Source: Pseudomonadota bacterium
GTDB lineage: Bacteria > SAR324 > XYD2-FULL-50-16 > JAHJRI01
Direction of reading: 5' to 3'
Length of the DNA: 16,604 nucleotides
NCBI GenBank assembly: GCA_022360105.1
Contig: JAKSDL010000668.1
Span: 1-16,604 of the forward strand
In this document: positions 1-7,404 of the stretch, piece after piece
Layout of the letters: each line of letters opens with the position of its first letter
How positions within the stretch are numbered: position 1 is the first letter of the stretch
Position numbers and translations under genes: made by a program
Notes under the pieces: model-generated
Told to the model about the DNA's origin: nothing
The model's input: only the letters and a program-made list of their open reading frames with translations
Database searches by the model: none

Positions 1-2
1 CA

Positions 3-2408
3 GCCATTGAAAAAACGTATTTGCAGTTGTCCGCATGCGTTTCCCAGGTTCTCGCTGATCTTTTAACCCTGTCTCCCGTTCGTTACGGCAATCTGGCCGA
101 CTATTTCAAGAAATTTGACGATTACATTCGACTTATGCTGGCAACGCCGGCCGTCAATTGCAATCCTCCCTATGTTTTGTTGCCGGAAAACATTACTGCA
201 GAAAACGGGGAGCTGGTCGGCGGTAAAGCCTACAACCTGTCGACTGTGAAAACAGTTTTGGGCTTACCGATTCCGGAAGGATTTGTCGTAACCACCCGTG
301 CTTATCATCGGTTTTTTGAACTAAACAATTTGCGAAAGCCGATTAACTCGTTTCTGGCGGATCTTGATCTTAAATCCCTAAAATCATTAAAAAATACGTT
401 CAATGCCATTTCGCAGTTGATACAAAACGCCGAAATCCCGGAAGAAGTTGGAATCGCAATCCAGGATGCTCTTGGCAACCTGCAAAGCTCTTTTGGGGAA
501 AACATCCGATTGGCCGTGCGCAGCAGTGCAGTGGGGGAAGATTCAAAAATCTCCTTTGCCGGCCAATACCGGAGCGTCCTGAATGTTGGCGAGGAAGAGA
601 TTCTCCAGGCATATAAAAAAGTAATTGCCAGTAAATACTCTCCAGGTGCTCTCTATTACAGAATTTGCCATGGATTGACCGATGTGGAAACACCGATGGC
701 AGTTCAAATTTTGAAAATGATTCCTGCCGAGGCCAGCGGCGTTGTTTATACCCGGGAACCGGAAGGCGAGGATGCATCATCGATCCTTATACATTCCATA
801 CCCGGGTTGGGAGAAATGTTGGTTAACGGTGGCTCAACTCCTGATATTATTAAAGTCAGCAAAGAAAACGACCACCAGGTTGAAGATAAAACAAGCGGGA
901 ACACAGCCGAAAAAATGGTTTTGTCTGCTTCGCATACCCTGGAAACCGTTTCTATCCCTATGGAGCAAAAGCGGTGTTGTTCCCTGGATGATGAATCGGC
1001 AAGGGGTTTAGCCAAATGGGCAGTGAAGCTGGAACGGTTTTTTGGCGGTCCCCAGGATATTGAATGGTGCAAAGACCGGCACGGTCAGTTGTATTTGTTG
1101 CAGTCAAGACCTTTGTCCTCGGAAAAACAGGGCGCACTTAAGTTGAGCTGCGAGTATCAGAAGATTCCCAACCAAATTCTGCTTGATGAGGGGGAAACGG
1201 CTTCCTCCGGATTTGCTACCGGAAAGGTTTTCAAAATCAATCAAGATTCCGATTTGGAATCCTTACCTGCTGATTCCATCTTAGTGGCAAAAACCCCCCA
1301 GGCTCACTACGTGGCGGTGATGGATAAACTGTTGGGAGTGGTCACCGACCAGGGCAGCAAAGCGGGACATTTTGCTTCTGTCGCCCGTGAATTCGGAATT
1401 CCGGTCTTGGTGAACTCTCCAAGGGCAACAAAAATTCTTGATAATGGCATGGATATCACTGTTCATGCAGATCGAAAAATGGTCTTCGCAGGATCGATTT
1501 CGGAATGCTCCCGGCACCAACGTCCTAAAAGTGCCCTTCTGGCGGATAATCCTTTTAAACGCCGGTTGAAATTCATTATCAGTTTTATCTCTCCCCTTCA
1601 ATTGGTCGATCCCGATTCTGCTACGTTTCGGCCGGAAGGATGCCGATCCCTGCACGATATCATCCGTTATTCACATGAAATGGCGTTGCGGGAAATGTTT
1701 AACATTGGGGACAAGCGATCGCCCCGGATAAGAAGTAGCAGACTTCTGGAAACGAAGATTCCGATTCGCTTTTACCTCCTGGATTTAGGCAAGGGGCTTA
1801 GCCATGACCAGGAACAGAACAGGCAGGTGGGACTGGAGCAGATATGGTGCTTTCCGTTAAAGCATTTATTAAAAGGGCTCCATCATCCCGATATTCTCTG
1901 GTCCGGTTTCAGCCATTTTAACTGGGAGGAGTATGACAATATTGTGATGGCCGGCGGTATGATCAGCAAAAACTCCGGTCATCTGGCCAGCTATGCCATG
2001 ATTTCTGACGATTACCTCAATTTGAACCTGCGCTTCGGCTACCATTTCGTGATTGTCGACTGCCTTGCTACCCGGCAACCGGAAAAAAATCATGTAACGT
2101 TTCGTTTTACGGGAGGAGGGGGTGTAGAGGAAGGTAAGTTGTTGCGAACCCGATTTCTGGATTCCGTTTTACAAAAACTGGGATTTAAGGTGGATGCCAG
2201 GGGCGAATTGGTGGATGCCCGGCTGAAAGAAGTTGAAGCCGAAACCCTGTCTCACATACTGGACATGATCGGACGGTTGCTGGGAGCAACACGTTTGATG
2301 GACATGTATCTGAAGGATAAAAACATGGCTGATCGTGCCGTTGAAGAGTTTTTTCAAGGTCGATACGATTTCTCTCCGGCAGACGGTGCGGACCAAGCAT
2401 CCAACTGA
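3..2408 (+). CDS. PEP-synthase/PPDK-like phosphotransfer protein with an unrecognised C-terminal domain (5' end outside window)
   Basis: The frame is open to the window edge; TTG at 21 is the first possible start, but six sense codons precede it, so the true start probably lies upstream. Residues are numbered from that TTG. Residues about 55-365 form the PPDK N-terminal ATP-grasp domain: GGKAYNLS with K69, AVRSSAVGED near 165-174, EASGVVYTREP near 237, DIEW near 346 and QSRPL near 361. Residues about 390-492 form the swivelling PEP-utiliser domain, with phosphoacceptor H450 in SKAGHFASVAREFGIP. In canonical enzymes TCH precedes or contains this histidine; here it is AGH, so the threonine used by PDRP-type regulators is absent. 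The C-terminal PEP/pyruvate TIM barrel is not visible. About 300 residues of unknown type follow, with a glycine run near 698. It probably transfers phosphate from ATP to H450 and then to an unknown acceptor; true PEP synthase activity is doubtful. The phosphatase gene 63 bp downstream is probably co-transcribed. Confidence 0.85.
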   Translation, partial: AIEKTYLQLSACVSQVLADLLTLSPVRYGNLADYFKKFDDYIRLMLATPAVNCNPPYVLLPENITAENGELVGGKAYNLSTVKTVLGLPIPEGFVVTTRAYHRFFELNNLRKPINSFLADLDLKSLKSLKNTFNAISQLIQNAEIPEEVGIAIQDALGNLQSSFGENIRLAVRSSAVGEDSKISFAGQYRSVLNVGEEEILQAYKKVIASKYSPGALYYRICHGLTDVETPMAVQILKMIPAEASGVVYTREPEGEDASSILIHSIPGLGEMLVNGGSTPDIIKVSKENDHQVEDKTSGNTAEKMVLSASHTLETVSIPMEQKRCCSLDDESARGLAKWAVKLERFFGGPQDIEWCKDRHGQLYLLQSRPLSSEKQGALKLSCEYQKIPNQILLDEGETASSGFATGKVFKINQDSDLESLPADSILVAKTPQAHYVAVMDKLLGVVTDQGSKAGHFASVAREFGIPVLVNSPRATKILDNGMDITVHADRKMVFAGSISECSRHQRPKSALLADNPFKRRLKFIISFISPLQLVDPDSATFRPEGCRSLHDIIRYSHEMALREMFNIGDKRSPRIRSSRLLETKIPIRFYLLDLGKGLSHDQEQNRQVGLEQIWCFPLKHLLKGLHHPDILWSGFSHFNWEEYDNIVMAGGMISKNSGHLASYAMISDDYLNLNLRFGYHFVIVDCLATRQPEKNHVTFRFTGGGGVEEGKLLRTRFLDSVLQKLGFKVDARGELVDARLKEVEAETLSHILDMIGRLLGATRLMDMYLKDKNMADRAVEEFFQGRYDFSPADGADQASN

Positions 2409-2471
2409 ACCCGGCAGCTCCCGGCAGTTGATATCAAAAGTGAATTGGTAATGATCTAAGAGCAGCGAACG

Positions 2472-3515
2472 ATGTCTAACTATCAATTAAACTGGCTGAC
2501 AGAGAACCTGGCTACCGGCTATGCTCCCATGTCTTATGCGGATTTGGATTCTATCAGGCAGCAGGGGATCGATGCCATTGTTAATCTCTGCGGCGAGTAC
2601 TGCGATCTGCACGAACTGGAAGAAAAAAGCGGATTTGAGGTTTATTATCTGCCAATTCCGGATGAAAGCGCTCCCGACCTGGAAGACCTGGAAATGGCCC
2701 TGGCCTGGATGGATGAAGCCATTCATTTGGGAAAGAAAATCCTGGTGCACTGTCGGCATGGTATCGGGAGAACAGGCACCTTTGTGACCTCTTATCTATT
2801 GCGCAGGGGATTGGGGTTGAAAAGAGCGCAAAAAGAGCTTAAGCATACCCGAGCCAATCCTACCAGTTATCCGCAATGGAAACTCCTTAAAAAATACAAT
2901 AAAAAATCGGGAGTGCTTAAATCCAGGCAACCCACTCTTCACCCCCAGCCAAAACTTGATTTAAGCGAATATTTTAGTGAGTATGAAAATATTTTGCAGG
3001 AACTGGAGCAGGATGGTAAGGATTGCAATCGCTGCGAAGGTTTGGCGGTACCACAGCGTCATTCTGACAGCGGTTGCCGGTACTGCGACTTCAGACTGAC
3101 TTTGATTGAAGCGGCATACCTCACGGATCGCATGAATAAGGTGCTGAAAAATGAGGTGAGAAAAGAGATCATTCACAAAGCAATGGCATTGGATAAATCT
3201 TTGGCGCAGGACTCGCAGCATGAGGCAGCAAAAAGTTCGCAAAAAGAAACAGCTTTTCCTTGTCCGTTATGTGATAAAAACGGTTGCTCGATTTACGAAT
3301 ATCGCCCGATCAGTTGCAGAATAAGGGATCTCAACCCAACACCGGAGAACAGGGATAAGTTACGCTCAAAGCTTCATGCTTTGTCGCGGAAGGTATTTTA
3401 CGCTATCACCGGAAAACATGTTCAGGATGAGGATTTGACTTTCTCGCTGGCTAATACGGTTTCCGGAAGATTTATCCAGACTTATTTTAACTACCTGGCA
3501 AGATTGGAGAAGTAA
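2472..3515 (+). CDS. Dual-specificity phosphatase fused to a YkgJ-like cysteine-cluster domain
   Basis: A 347-residue cytoplasmic protein without signal peptide or membrane segment. Residues 1-145 are a compact dual-specificity (DUSP23-like) phosphatase: P-loop HCRHGIGRTG at 93-102 with nucleophile C94 and phosphate-binding R100, and a likely general acid D64 in PIPDESAP. A linker (about 146-180) leads to a cysteine-rich domain with eight cysteines: C185, C188, C202, C205, C264, C267, C272 and C282. The end, CSIYEYRPISCR, matches the signature of the YkgJ family (putative zinc- or iron-chelating). The family suggests removal of phosphate from Ser/Thr/Tyr or a small molecule; the metal domain could sense iron or redox state. 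The gene starts 63 bp after the dikinase-like gene on the same strand, so a shared operon and substrate is plausible but unproven. The upstream ribosome site is weak. It converges with a receiver gene 20 bp away. Confidence 0.88.
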   Translation: MSNYQLNWLTENLATGYAPMSYADLDSIRQQGIDAIVNLCGEYCDLHELEEKSGFEVYYLPIPDESAPDLEDLEMALAWMDEAIHLGKKILVHCRHGIGRTGTFVTSYLLRRGLGLKRAQKELKHTRANPTSYPQWKLLKKYNKKSGVLKSRQPTLHPQPKLDLSEYFSEYENILQELEQDGKDCNRCEGLAVPQRHSDSGCRYCDFRLTLIEAAYLTDRMNKVLKNEVRKEIIHKAMALDKSLAQDSQHEAAKSSQKETAFPCPLCDKNGCSIYEYRPISCRIRDLNPTPENRDKLRSKLHALSRKVFYAITGKHVQDEDLTFSLANTVSGRFIQTYFNYLARLEK

Positions 3516-3535
3516 AAAACGGATTTAAGCTTTCG

Positions 3536-3898
3536 TTACTGTTTTCCCAATACTCTTTCCACCTTTTCTTCCAAATCGTCAATATCGATCGGTTTGACAC
3601 AATACTCTGCAGCTCCCAATTTATAAGCATCCCTGGCTGTCTCCAGGGTGGGGTAACCGGTGAGCATGATAGCTCCCATGTCGGGCAAAATCGATCTCAG
3701 CTCTTCCAACACCTCTACACCATTCATTTTTTTTAAATGAATATCGAGGATTGCCAAATCGATCTTGTTTTTTTGAGCAAATTCCAGGACCTCTTCTTCT
3801 TCCGTGAACACATGAACGGTGTGACCTTTTTGCTCCAGCAATCTTTTGACCATGTTTCCCGCGTCCAGAATATCATCCAATACCAGAATAGTTGCCAT
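3536..3898 (-). CDS. Stand-alone CheY-like response regulator receiver
   Basis: A 120-residue single receiver domain with no output domain. All catalytic positions are present: acidic pair D8/D9, phosphoacceptor D52 in LAILDIHLKKMNG, switch T80 in MLTGYP, and K102 in the CVKP motif. It should accept phosphate from a histidine kinase and act by protein contact or as a relay or phosphate sink. An AGGGA-like ribosome site lies upstream of the ATG. It is the last minus-strand gene of the signalling cluster, separated by 343 bp from its upstream neighbour, and converges with the phosphatase gene. The partner kinase cannot be read from sequence; the MASE3 kinase and the hybrid kinase in this window are candidates. 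A degenerate relative of the 44-bp element seen upstream of the other receivers may lie at about 3974-4010. Confidence 0.93.
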   Translation of the reverse strand: MATILVLDDILDAGNMVKRLLEQKGHTVHVFTEEEEVLEFAQKNKIDLAILDIHLKKMNGVEVLEELRSILPDMGAIMLTGYPTLETARDAYKLGAAEYCVKPIDIDDLEEKVERVLGKQ

Positions 3899-4241
3899 TT
3901 ACGAGTCCCTGCTTTTTTTTAAAAAACGGCACTTGGCAAGTATTTTCCGCATGCCGTGAAACGGTGATATACCTTGTCTTTTAAGTCTGCCTTGTTTTTT
4001 CAGGTCTGTGAATAAACTCGGTCTCTTTCCACGAAAAAAAAAGTCCTGTACCTGCCTTTCGGCCAGTGAGGTCAGGCTTGCAGAACTGCATTTTGCAGGT
4101 TTTCTCCACTCGTCTGATCATTTGATCAACCATATCCCGGGTATCTGCCGAGATTTGTTAAGCTTTGAATTCTGTTGGGCTGGTATAACTTAGCAGGGCT
4201 TACAGTAGGAAGGTATATCTACAAATGTGGTTGAAGCAAAA
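3899..4241. other. Non-coding gap upstream of the CheY-like gene
   Basis: No convincing gene is seen on either strand; the longest open frame (about 4008-4193, plus) has no ribosome site or recognisable protein. At about 3974-4010, on the minus strand, CCTGA, an A-run ending in ACAA, and GACAA recur in the same order as in the 44-bp elements further right, but with several insertions and deletions. On the minus strand a short peptide ending TSPTEFKA then stop resembles the extreme C-terminus of IS3-family transposases, but it is too short to call. Confidence 0.4.
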
Positions 4242-5144
4242 TTAATACTCTTTGGAAAGACTCTTTAGATAATACCAATCGATTTTCTGTGTGGTTGTAA
4301 AGTTTATTGTTTGCTGCCAACTGTAATGTATTAACAATTCGTTGAAATTAACAAATGCCGTTTCAGGAATAATTTTTGACAACAAATTAAACACGGAGCG
4401 TGAAATGATAGATCTTTTGGGGATAAAAACTATTAAATAGCGCGTTTTGCCTGTGAAGAAACAGCAGTTCTGAAACGGTATTCTGAGCCGTTCCAAGAAT
4501 TGACACAATTCAAATTCAAAGGTCTTCCGATGAACGATGAATGAGAGAAAATCGCAGACCAGATCATCAACAACTTTTAACGATATATAATTCAACGTAA
4601 GCTTGCAGGGGACTCTGTACACAATATCATTTTTTACATCCTGAAAATCAGCCACAGCTGCAGAATGGAATCCGTTATGAGTAAATTGAATTAGACTGTC
4701 ATCCCATAAACTATAACTCATAAAGCACTGCCCTTGCTTGTCGGCAAGGCAATTTTGAGATTTATCCACAACATCTTCTTCTATCGATAAAGACGTCGTT
4801 TCAAAGTCCTCACCTGCATCAACCTTGACATTTGGTTCCCAATCAAGACCAGAGTTATTGGGTTCGATTGACCAATCAATGTTCATAACATCCACTGAAC
4901 CATGCTCAAATTCTCGTTTGATAATTAGGTTGTTCAAAGACTTTTTAAGATTTACCCAACTTTCGGAATACTTATCAAAGTCTCTACGGGTAGAAAGACA
5001 ATCAAATCGTATTCTCTCAAGGCGTAACGTTTCTTTGAAAAAAGCAATTTCATTCTCAGGATTGAATGTAACAAAAGCTATGGATTGCAGAGAACCACCA
5101 AACAGAACCGATATTGCTGATTCTACTATTTGTTCCAGAATCAT
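4242..5144 (-). CDS. Unrecognised AT-rich protein inside the signalling cluster
   Basis: About 300 residues from the ATG at 5144. I chose this start because AGGG (5151-5154) sits six bases upstream of it; a start 11 codons earlier at 5177 is possible but would place this ribosome site inside the gene. I do not recognise a family. There is no signal peptide, no clear membrane helix and no kinase, receiver or helix-turn-helix motif. The N-terminus (MILEQIVESAISVLFGGSLQ) is hydrophobic-amphipathic; the middle (about 105-135) is acidic and probably flexible; the C-terminal third is rich in Phe, Ile and Leu, with a CC pair near the motif FFTGKTRYLIVFIPKR, and looks folded. Coding DNA is clearly more A+T rich than the dikinase-like and phosphatase genes. 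It lies between a receiver-PAS gene and a CheY-like gene on the same strand, so a role as signalling accessory is an inference from position only. Confidence 0.7.
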   Translation of the reverse strand: MILEQIVESAISVLFGGSLQSIAFVTFNPENEIAFFKETLRLERIRFDCLSTRRDFDKYSESWVNLKKSLNNLIIKREFEHGSVDVMNIDWSIEPNNSGLDWEPNVKVDAGEDFETTSLSIEEDVVDKSQNCLADKQGQCFMSYSLWDDSLIQFTHNGFHSAAVADFQDVKNDIVYRVPCKLTLNYISLKVVDDLVCDFLSFIVHRKTFEFELCQFLERLRIPFQNCCFFTGKTRYLIVFIPKRSIISRSVFNLLSKIIPETAFVNFNELLIHYSWQQTINFTTTQKIDWYYLKSLSKEY

Positions 5145-5251
5145 TATCATCCCTTTAATTTGATACCTGGTAACCAAGAATTGAAGAAACTTTCATTGTA
5201 TGATTTGATTTCTAAATCGGAAATCTGTTCAGCTTAACCCGAAAAAACCTC

Positions 5252-6166
5252 TTAAGTATCCATGATTGGGCCCTCAAGATCTGAATGTAACTTTTTCATC
5301 AATGTGGTATTAAGTTCCTTGCTCATTTTTAATTCCACTTCCAATGATTTTATGTCTGTGAAGTCTTCAATCACCACCATTACAAATGGCTCAATTCCCA
5401 GTTTTATAAATGTTGTTGAAACTAAAAACGCTGTTTGTTTATCTTCTCCTGTATTTAAGAATGGCAGGGTCGTATGTGCTTTAAAATAATTTTTACCGTG
5501 TTGCAGGGTCTCAGCTACCATCCGCCTTAACTGGCATTCCCTGCAGGCAGCACTGTTTTCGCATCCTTTTGGATGGTCCAAATGGTTAAGGCATTTCAAC
5601 ACTTCACCAACTCTTTTACCCATCATCATTTCAGCCTGAGTCCCCAAAAAATTTTTAGCAAAGGCGTTGGTTTTACGAATCTTACGTTCTTTATCCAAAA
5701 GCAGCATGAGCACAGGTATATGCTTGTAAATGGCAGACAGTTCCGCCTCACTTTGTGCCAGTTTTTGTTTTTCACTCAAAACTTTTTGATTGGCCTCATA
5801 AAGTTCAAACGCCATGTTTATGGCTTCAGTCAAAACAAATTCTCCTGAATTTTTCAACACATATCCGTAGCGAGTGATACCCTTTACCTTGTCAACAAAC
5901 TCCTTTTCTCCATGATTGGTTAAAAAAACAATGGGTACGTTGCGCTTTTCCAAAATTTTAACAGCCGCTTCGGTTCCATCTATTCCTTTCCCTAAATCGA
6001 TGTCCATGAGAATAAGGTCGATATCGGGTTCTTTATCGATCACAGCAACCGACTTTTCCCCACTGTTAACCGGCACTACCCTAAAACCATTTTTTTTTAA
6101 TATCTCCGTTGTGCACATGGACGTTACAGTTTCGTCTTCGACTAACAGTAATTTCTTGTTTGACAT
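5252..6166 (-). CDS. Response regulator receiver with PAS domain carrying four cysteines
   Basis: A 304-residue soluble protein. Residues 3-122 are a receiver: acidic E10/D11, phosphoacceptor D55 in LILMDIDLGKGIDG, switch T83, and K105 in YVLKNSG. This subtype, with VFLTNHGEKE and YGYVLKNSG, usually heads receiver-PAS-kinase proteins. A helical linker (about 123-145) leads to one PAS domain (about 143-275). It contains C192, C202, C208 and C211 in the pattern C-x9-C-x5-C-x2-C, a pattern I associate with PAS sensors of sulfate reducers and which could bind metal or report redox state. The chain ends in a short coiled segment, LEVELKMSKELNTTLMKKL, with no kinase or DNA-binding domain. It may be a truncated relative of a kinase or an adaptor. 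An AAGAAGAG ribosome site precedes the ATG. A diverged copy of the 44-bp element lies 175 bp upstream. Confidence 0.9.
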   Translation of the reverse strand: MSNKKLLLVEDETVTSMCTTEILKKNGFRVVPVNSGEKSVAVIDKEPDIDLILMDIDLGKGIDGTEAAVKILEKRNVPIVFLTNHGEKEFVDKVKGITRYGYVLKNSGEFVLTEAINMAFELYEANQKVLSEKQKLAQSEAELSAIYKHIPVLMLLLDKERKIRKTNAFAKNFLGTQAEMMMGKRVGEVLKCLNHLDHPKGCENSAACRECQLRRMVAETLQHGKNYFKAHTTLPFLNTGEDKQTAFLVSTTFIKLGIEPFVMVVIEDFTDIKSLEVELKMSKELNTTLMKKLHSDLEGPIMDT

Positions 6167-6341
6167 TTTTGCTCTTCTTTAATTTCTTCAAGCAGTGAAT
6201 TAGTCAAAAAAAATCCAGGCAGGATTAATTCAAATCGATAACACAAATGCAGGAAAAAACTATTCCGGCAACAGGATGCAAACAAAACGTGCATAAAGAT
6301 TACCTTTAAAACACTCCATAATATAACGAACAATAAAAGAC

Positions 6342-6386
6342 CTGTCTGTAATGTGGCTTTGATAAAGTGTGTGGGGAAATTTTGAC
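6342..6386 (-). promoter_or_regulatory. Conserved upstream element, copy 3 (diverged)
   Basis: Read on the minus strand, the element starts GTCAAAATTTCC and ends ACAGACAG. Together with the preceding TT, the first 14 bases are identical to copy 1. The last 22 bases match copy 1 at 16 positions after a single inserted base. It points toward the receiver-PAS gene and ends 175 bp before its ATG. The partner half-site of the TTGTCA/TGACAA inverted repeat seen in copy 1 is lost. It is likely a regulator-binding site, inferred from conservation and placement. Confidence 0.5.
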
Positions 6387-6441
6387 AAAGATTGAAGAAA
6401 CCGCTCCTGGTGAGACTACTAATCAAAAACCCATCCGCAAA

Positions 6442-7095
6442 TCAGTCGATAGTTGTCAAACCATGACGGATGGCATATTTTACCAGGCTAATCACATCAC
6501 CAACACCAAGCTTTTGCATCATACGACTGCGGTATGTTTCCACAGTTTTCACAGATATTCCTATAATTTCAGCGATTTTTATACTGGTATGCCCTTCCAC
6601 AACCAATTGCAGAACTTGCCGTTCTCTAAGACTTAAAGACTCAATCGGTGACTTCTTTATTGTCCCTAAATCGCTTGCAATATAGTCGTCGACAACAGCG
6701 TCCATTATTTTATTGCTCAAATAACGACCTCCGGTTTGCACCTGGCGAACTGCATCTATCACTTCTTTGCTGGCAGATTCCTTTAATACATATCCTCTGG
6801 CACCGCTTCTCAAAGCCCTGTTGACATATTCAGCTTTTGCATGGATTGACAGAATGACAATTTTGGAAAAAGGACAACTTTGCGACAGTATTTCGGTTGC
6901 TTCAATACCGTTTAAATCTCTCATCGAAATGTCCATGACAACGACATCCGGCTTCAAGGTAACGACCCTTTCCACGGCCTCTCGTCCATCGCTTGCTTCA
7001 CCAATAACAGTTATATCTCGCTGAGCTTCAAGTATGTATTTTAGCCCTTCACGGAGGACTGTGTGGTCATCGGCCAATAAAACACGTATTTTCAT
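6442..7095 (-). CDS. NarL/FixJ-type (LuxR HTH) response regulator
   Basis: A 217-residue two-domain response regulator. The receiver (1-120) carries acidic D9/D10, phosphoacceptor D55 in VVVMDISMRDLNG, switch S83 and K105 in YVLKES. The C-terminal LuxR/GerE helix-turn-helix (about 152-212) has the usual features: LSLRERQVLQLVVEG, then SIKIAEIIGISVKTVETYRSR with the recognition helix near 181-191. It should bind DNA as a dimer when phosphorylated. The natural partner is the HisKA_3 sensor kinase encoded just upstream on the same strand, because that kinase class pairs with NarL-type regulators. It is the only recognised DNA-binding regulator in the window, so it is the best candidate for binding the repeated 44-bp element, one copy of which lies 136 bp upstream of its own ATG. 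No strong ribosome site is seen. Confidence 0.95.
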   Translation of the reverse strand: MKIRVLLADDHTVLREGLKYILEAQRDITVIGEASDGREAVERVVTLKPDVVVMDISMRDLNGIEATEILSQSCPFSKIVILSIHAKAEYVNRALRSGARGYVLKESASKEVIDAVRQVQTGGRYLSNKIMDAVVDDYIASDLGTIKKSPIESLSLRERQVLQLVVEGHTSIKIAEIIGISVKTVETYRSRMMQKLGVGDVISLVKYAIRHGLTTID

Positions 7096-7404
7096 TCAAA
7101 TTGGGATTAAATTTTAATGCGCTCGATCAGGTTTGGATTAACAGGTAACAATGCCTTTTGGTATGTTTCCCAGTCAAAAAACAAGCTGAGACCTCTACTT
7201 ACCAAGCAACGGATAACAAAATAACCAGACATTGTCTGTCAGGTGAGTTTGTTTTTTTTGTCAGGAAATTTTGACAAGTAGTATGGAACAGCTTTATCCG
7301 GGAGGAATAACTCGATGTAATCTCTTTACTGTAAAGGAGTTAGCTTAGAAACAATATGTAAAAAAATGTTTTAACAAATATTTTATAATGTGCATTGAAA
7401 GGTA
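7096..7404. other. Gap between sensor kinase and LuxR-type regulator
   Basis: This 309-bp space holds no gene. It contains the best-developed copy of the 44-bp element (7232-7275), a CAGACA-T-TGTCTG palindrome (7226-7238) overlapping it, a TTTAC-T-GTAAA palindrome (7325-7335), and a TTGGTA/TACCAA inverted repeat (7158-7163 and 7200-7205). Because it is long and rich in symmetric sites, the regulator gene probably has its own promoter and is not simply read through from the kinase gene. Confidence 0.6.
7232..7275 (-). promoter_or_regulatory. Conserved upstream element, copy 1
   Basis: On the minus strand it starts GTCAAAATTTCC and ends with AAAACAAAC, three variable-flanked bases, then CCTGACAGACAA. 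It matches copy 2 (10694-10737) at 36 of 44 positions without gaps, and at 22 of 24 in its second half. On the plus strand TTGTCA-N8-TGACAA (7258-7277) forms an inverted repeat, and TGTCAGG occurs twice, at 7237 and 7259, exactly 22 bp apart, which places both on one helix face. It points toward the LuxR-type regulator and ends 136 bp before its ATG. Confidence 0.65.

Noticed and set aside
2410..2427. CCCGGCAG direct repeat between the dikinase-like and phosphatase genes
   Set aside because: Two copies ten bases apart only, with no sign of a wider repeat or a known site.
4140..4195. Minus-strand peptide ending LSYTSPTEFKA then stop, like the C-terminus of an IS3-family transposase
   Set aside because: Only about a dozen residues, with no further transposase sequence upstream and no terminal repeats; could be chance.
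6142..6426. Minus-strand open frame of 94 codons between the receiver-PAS and LuxR-type genes
   Set aside because: It overlaps the start of the receiver-PAS gene in another frame, contains the conserved non-coding element, has skewed Phe/Leu/Cys content and matches nothing I know.
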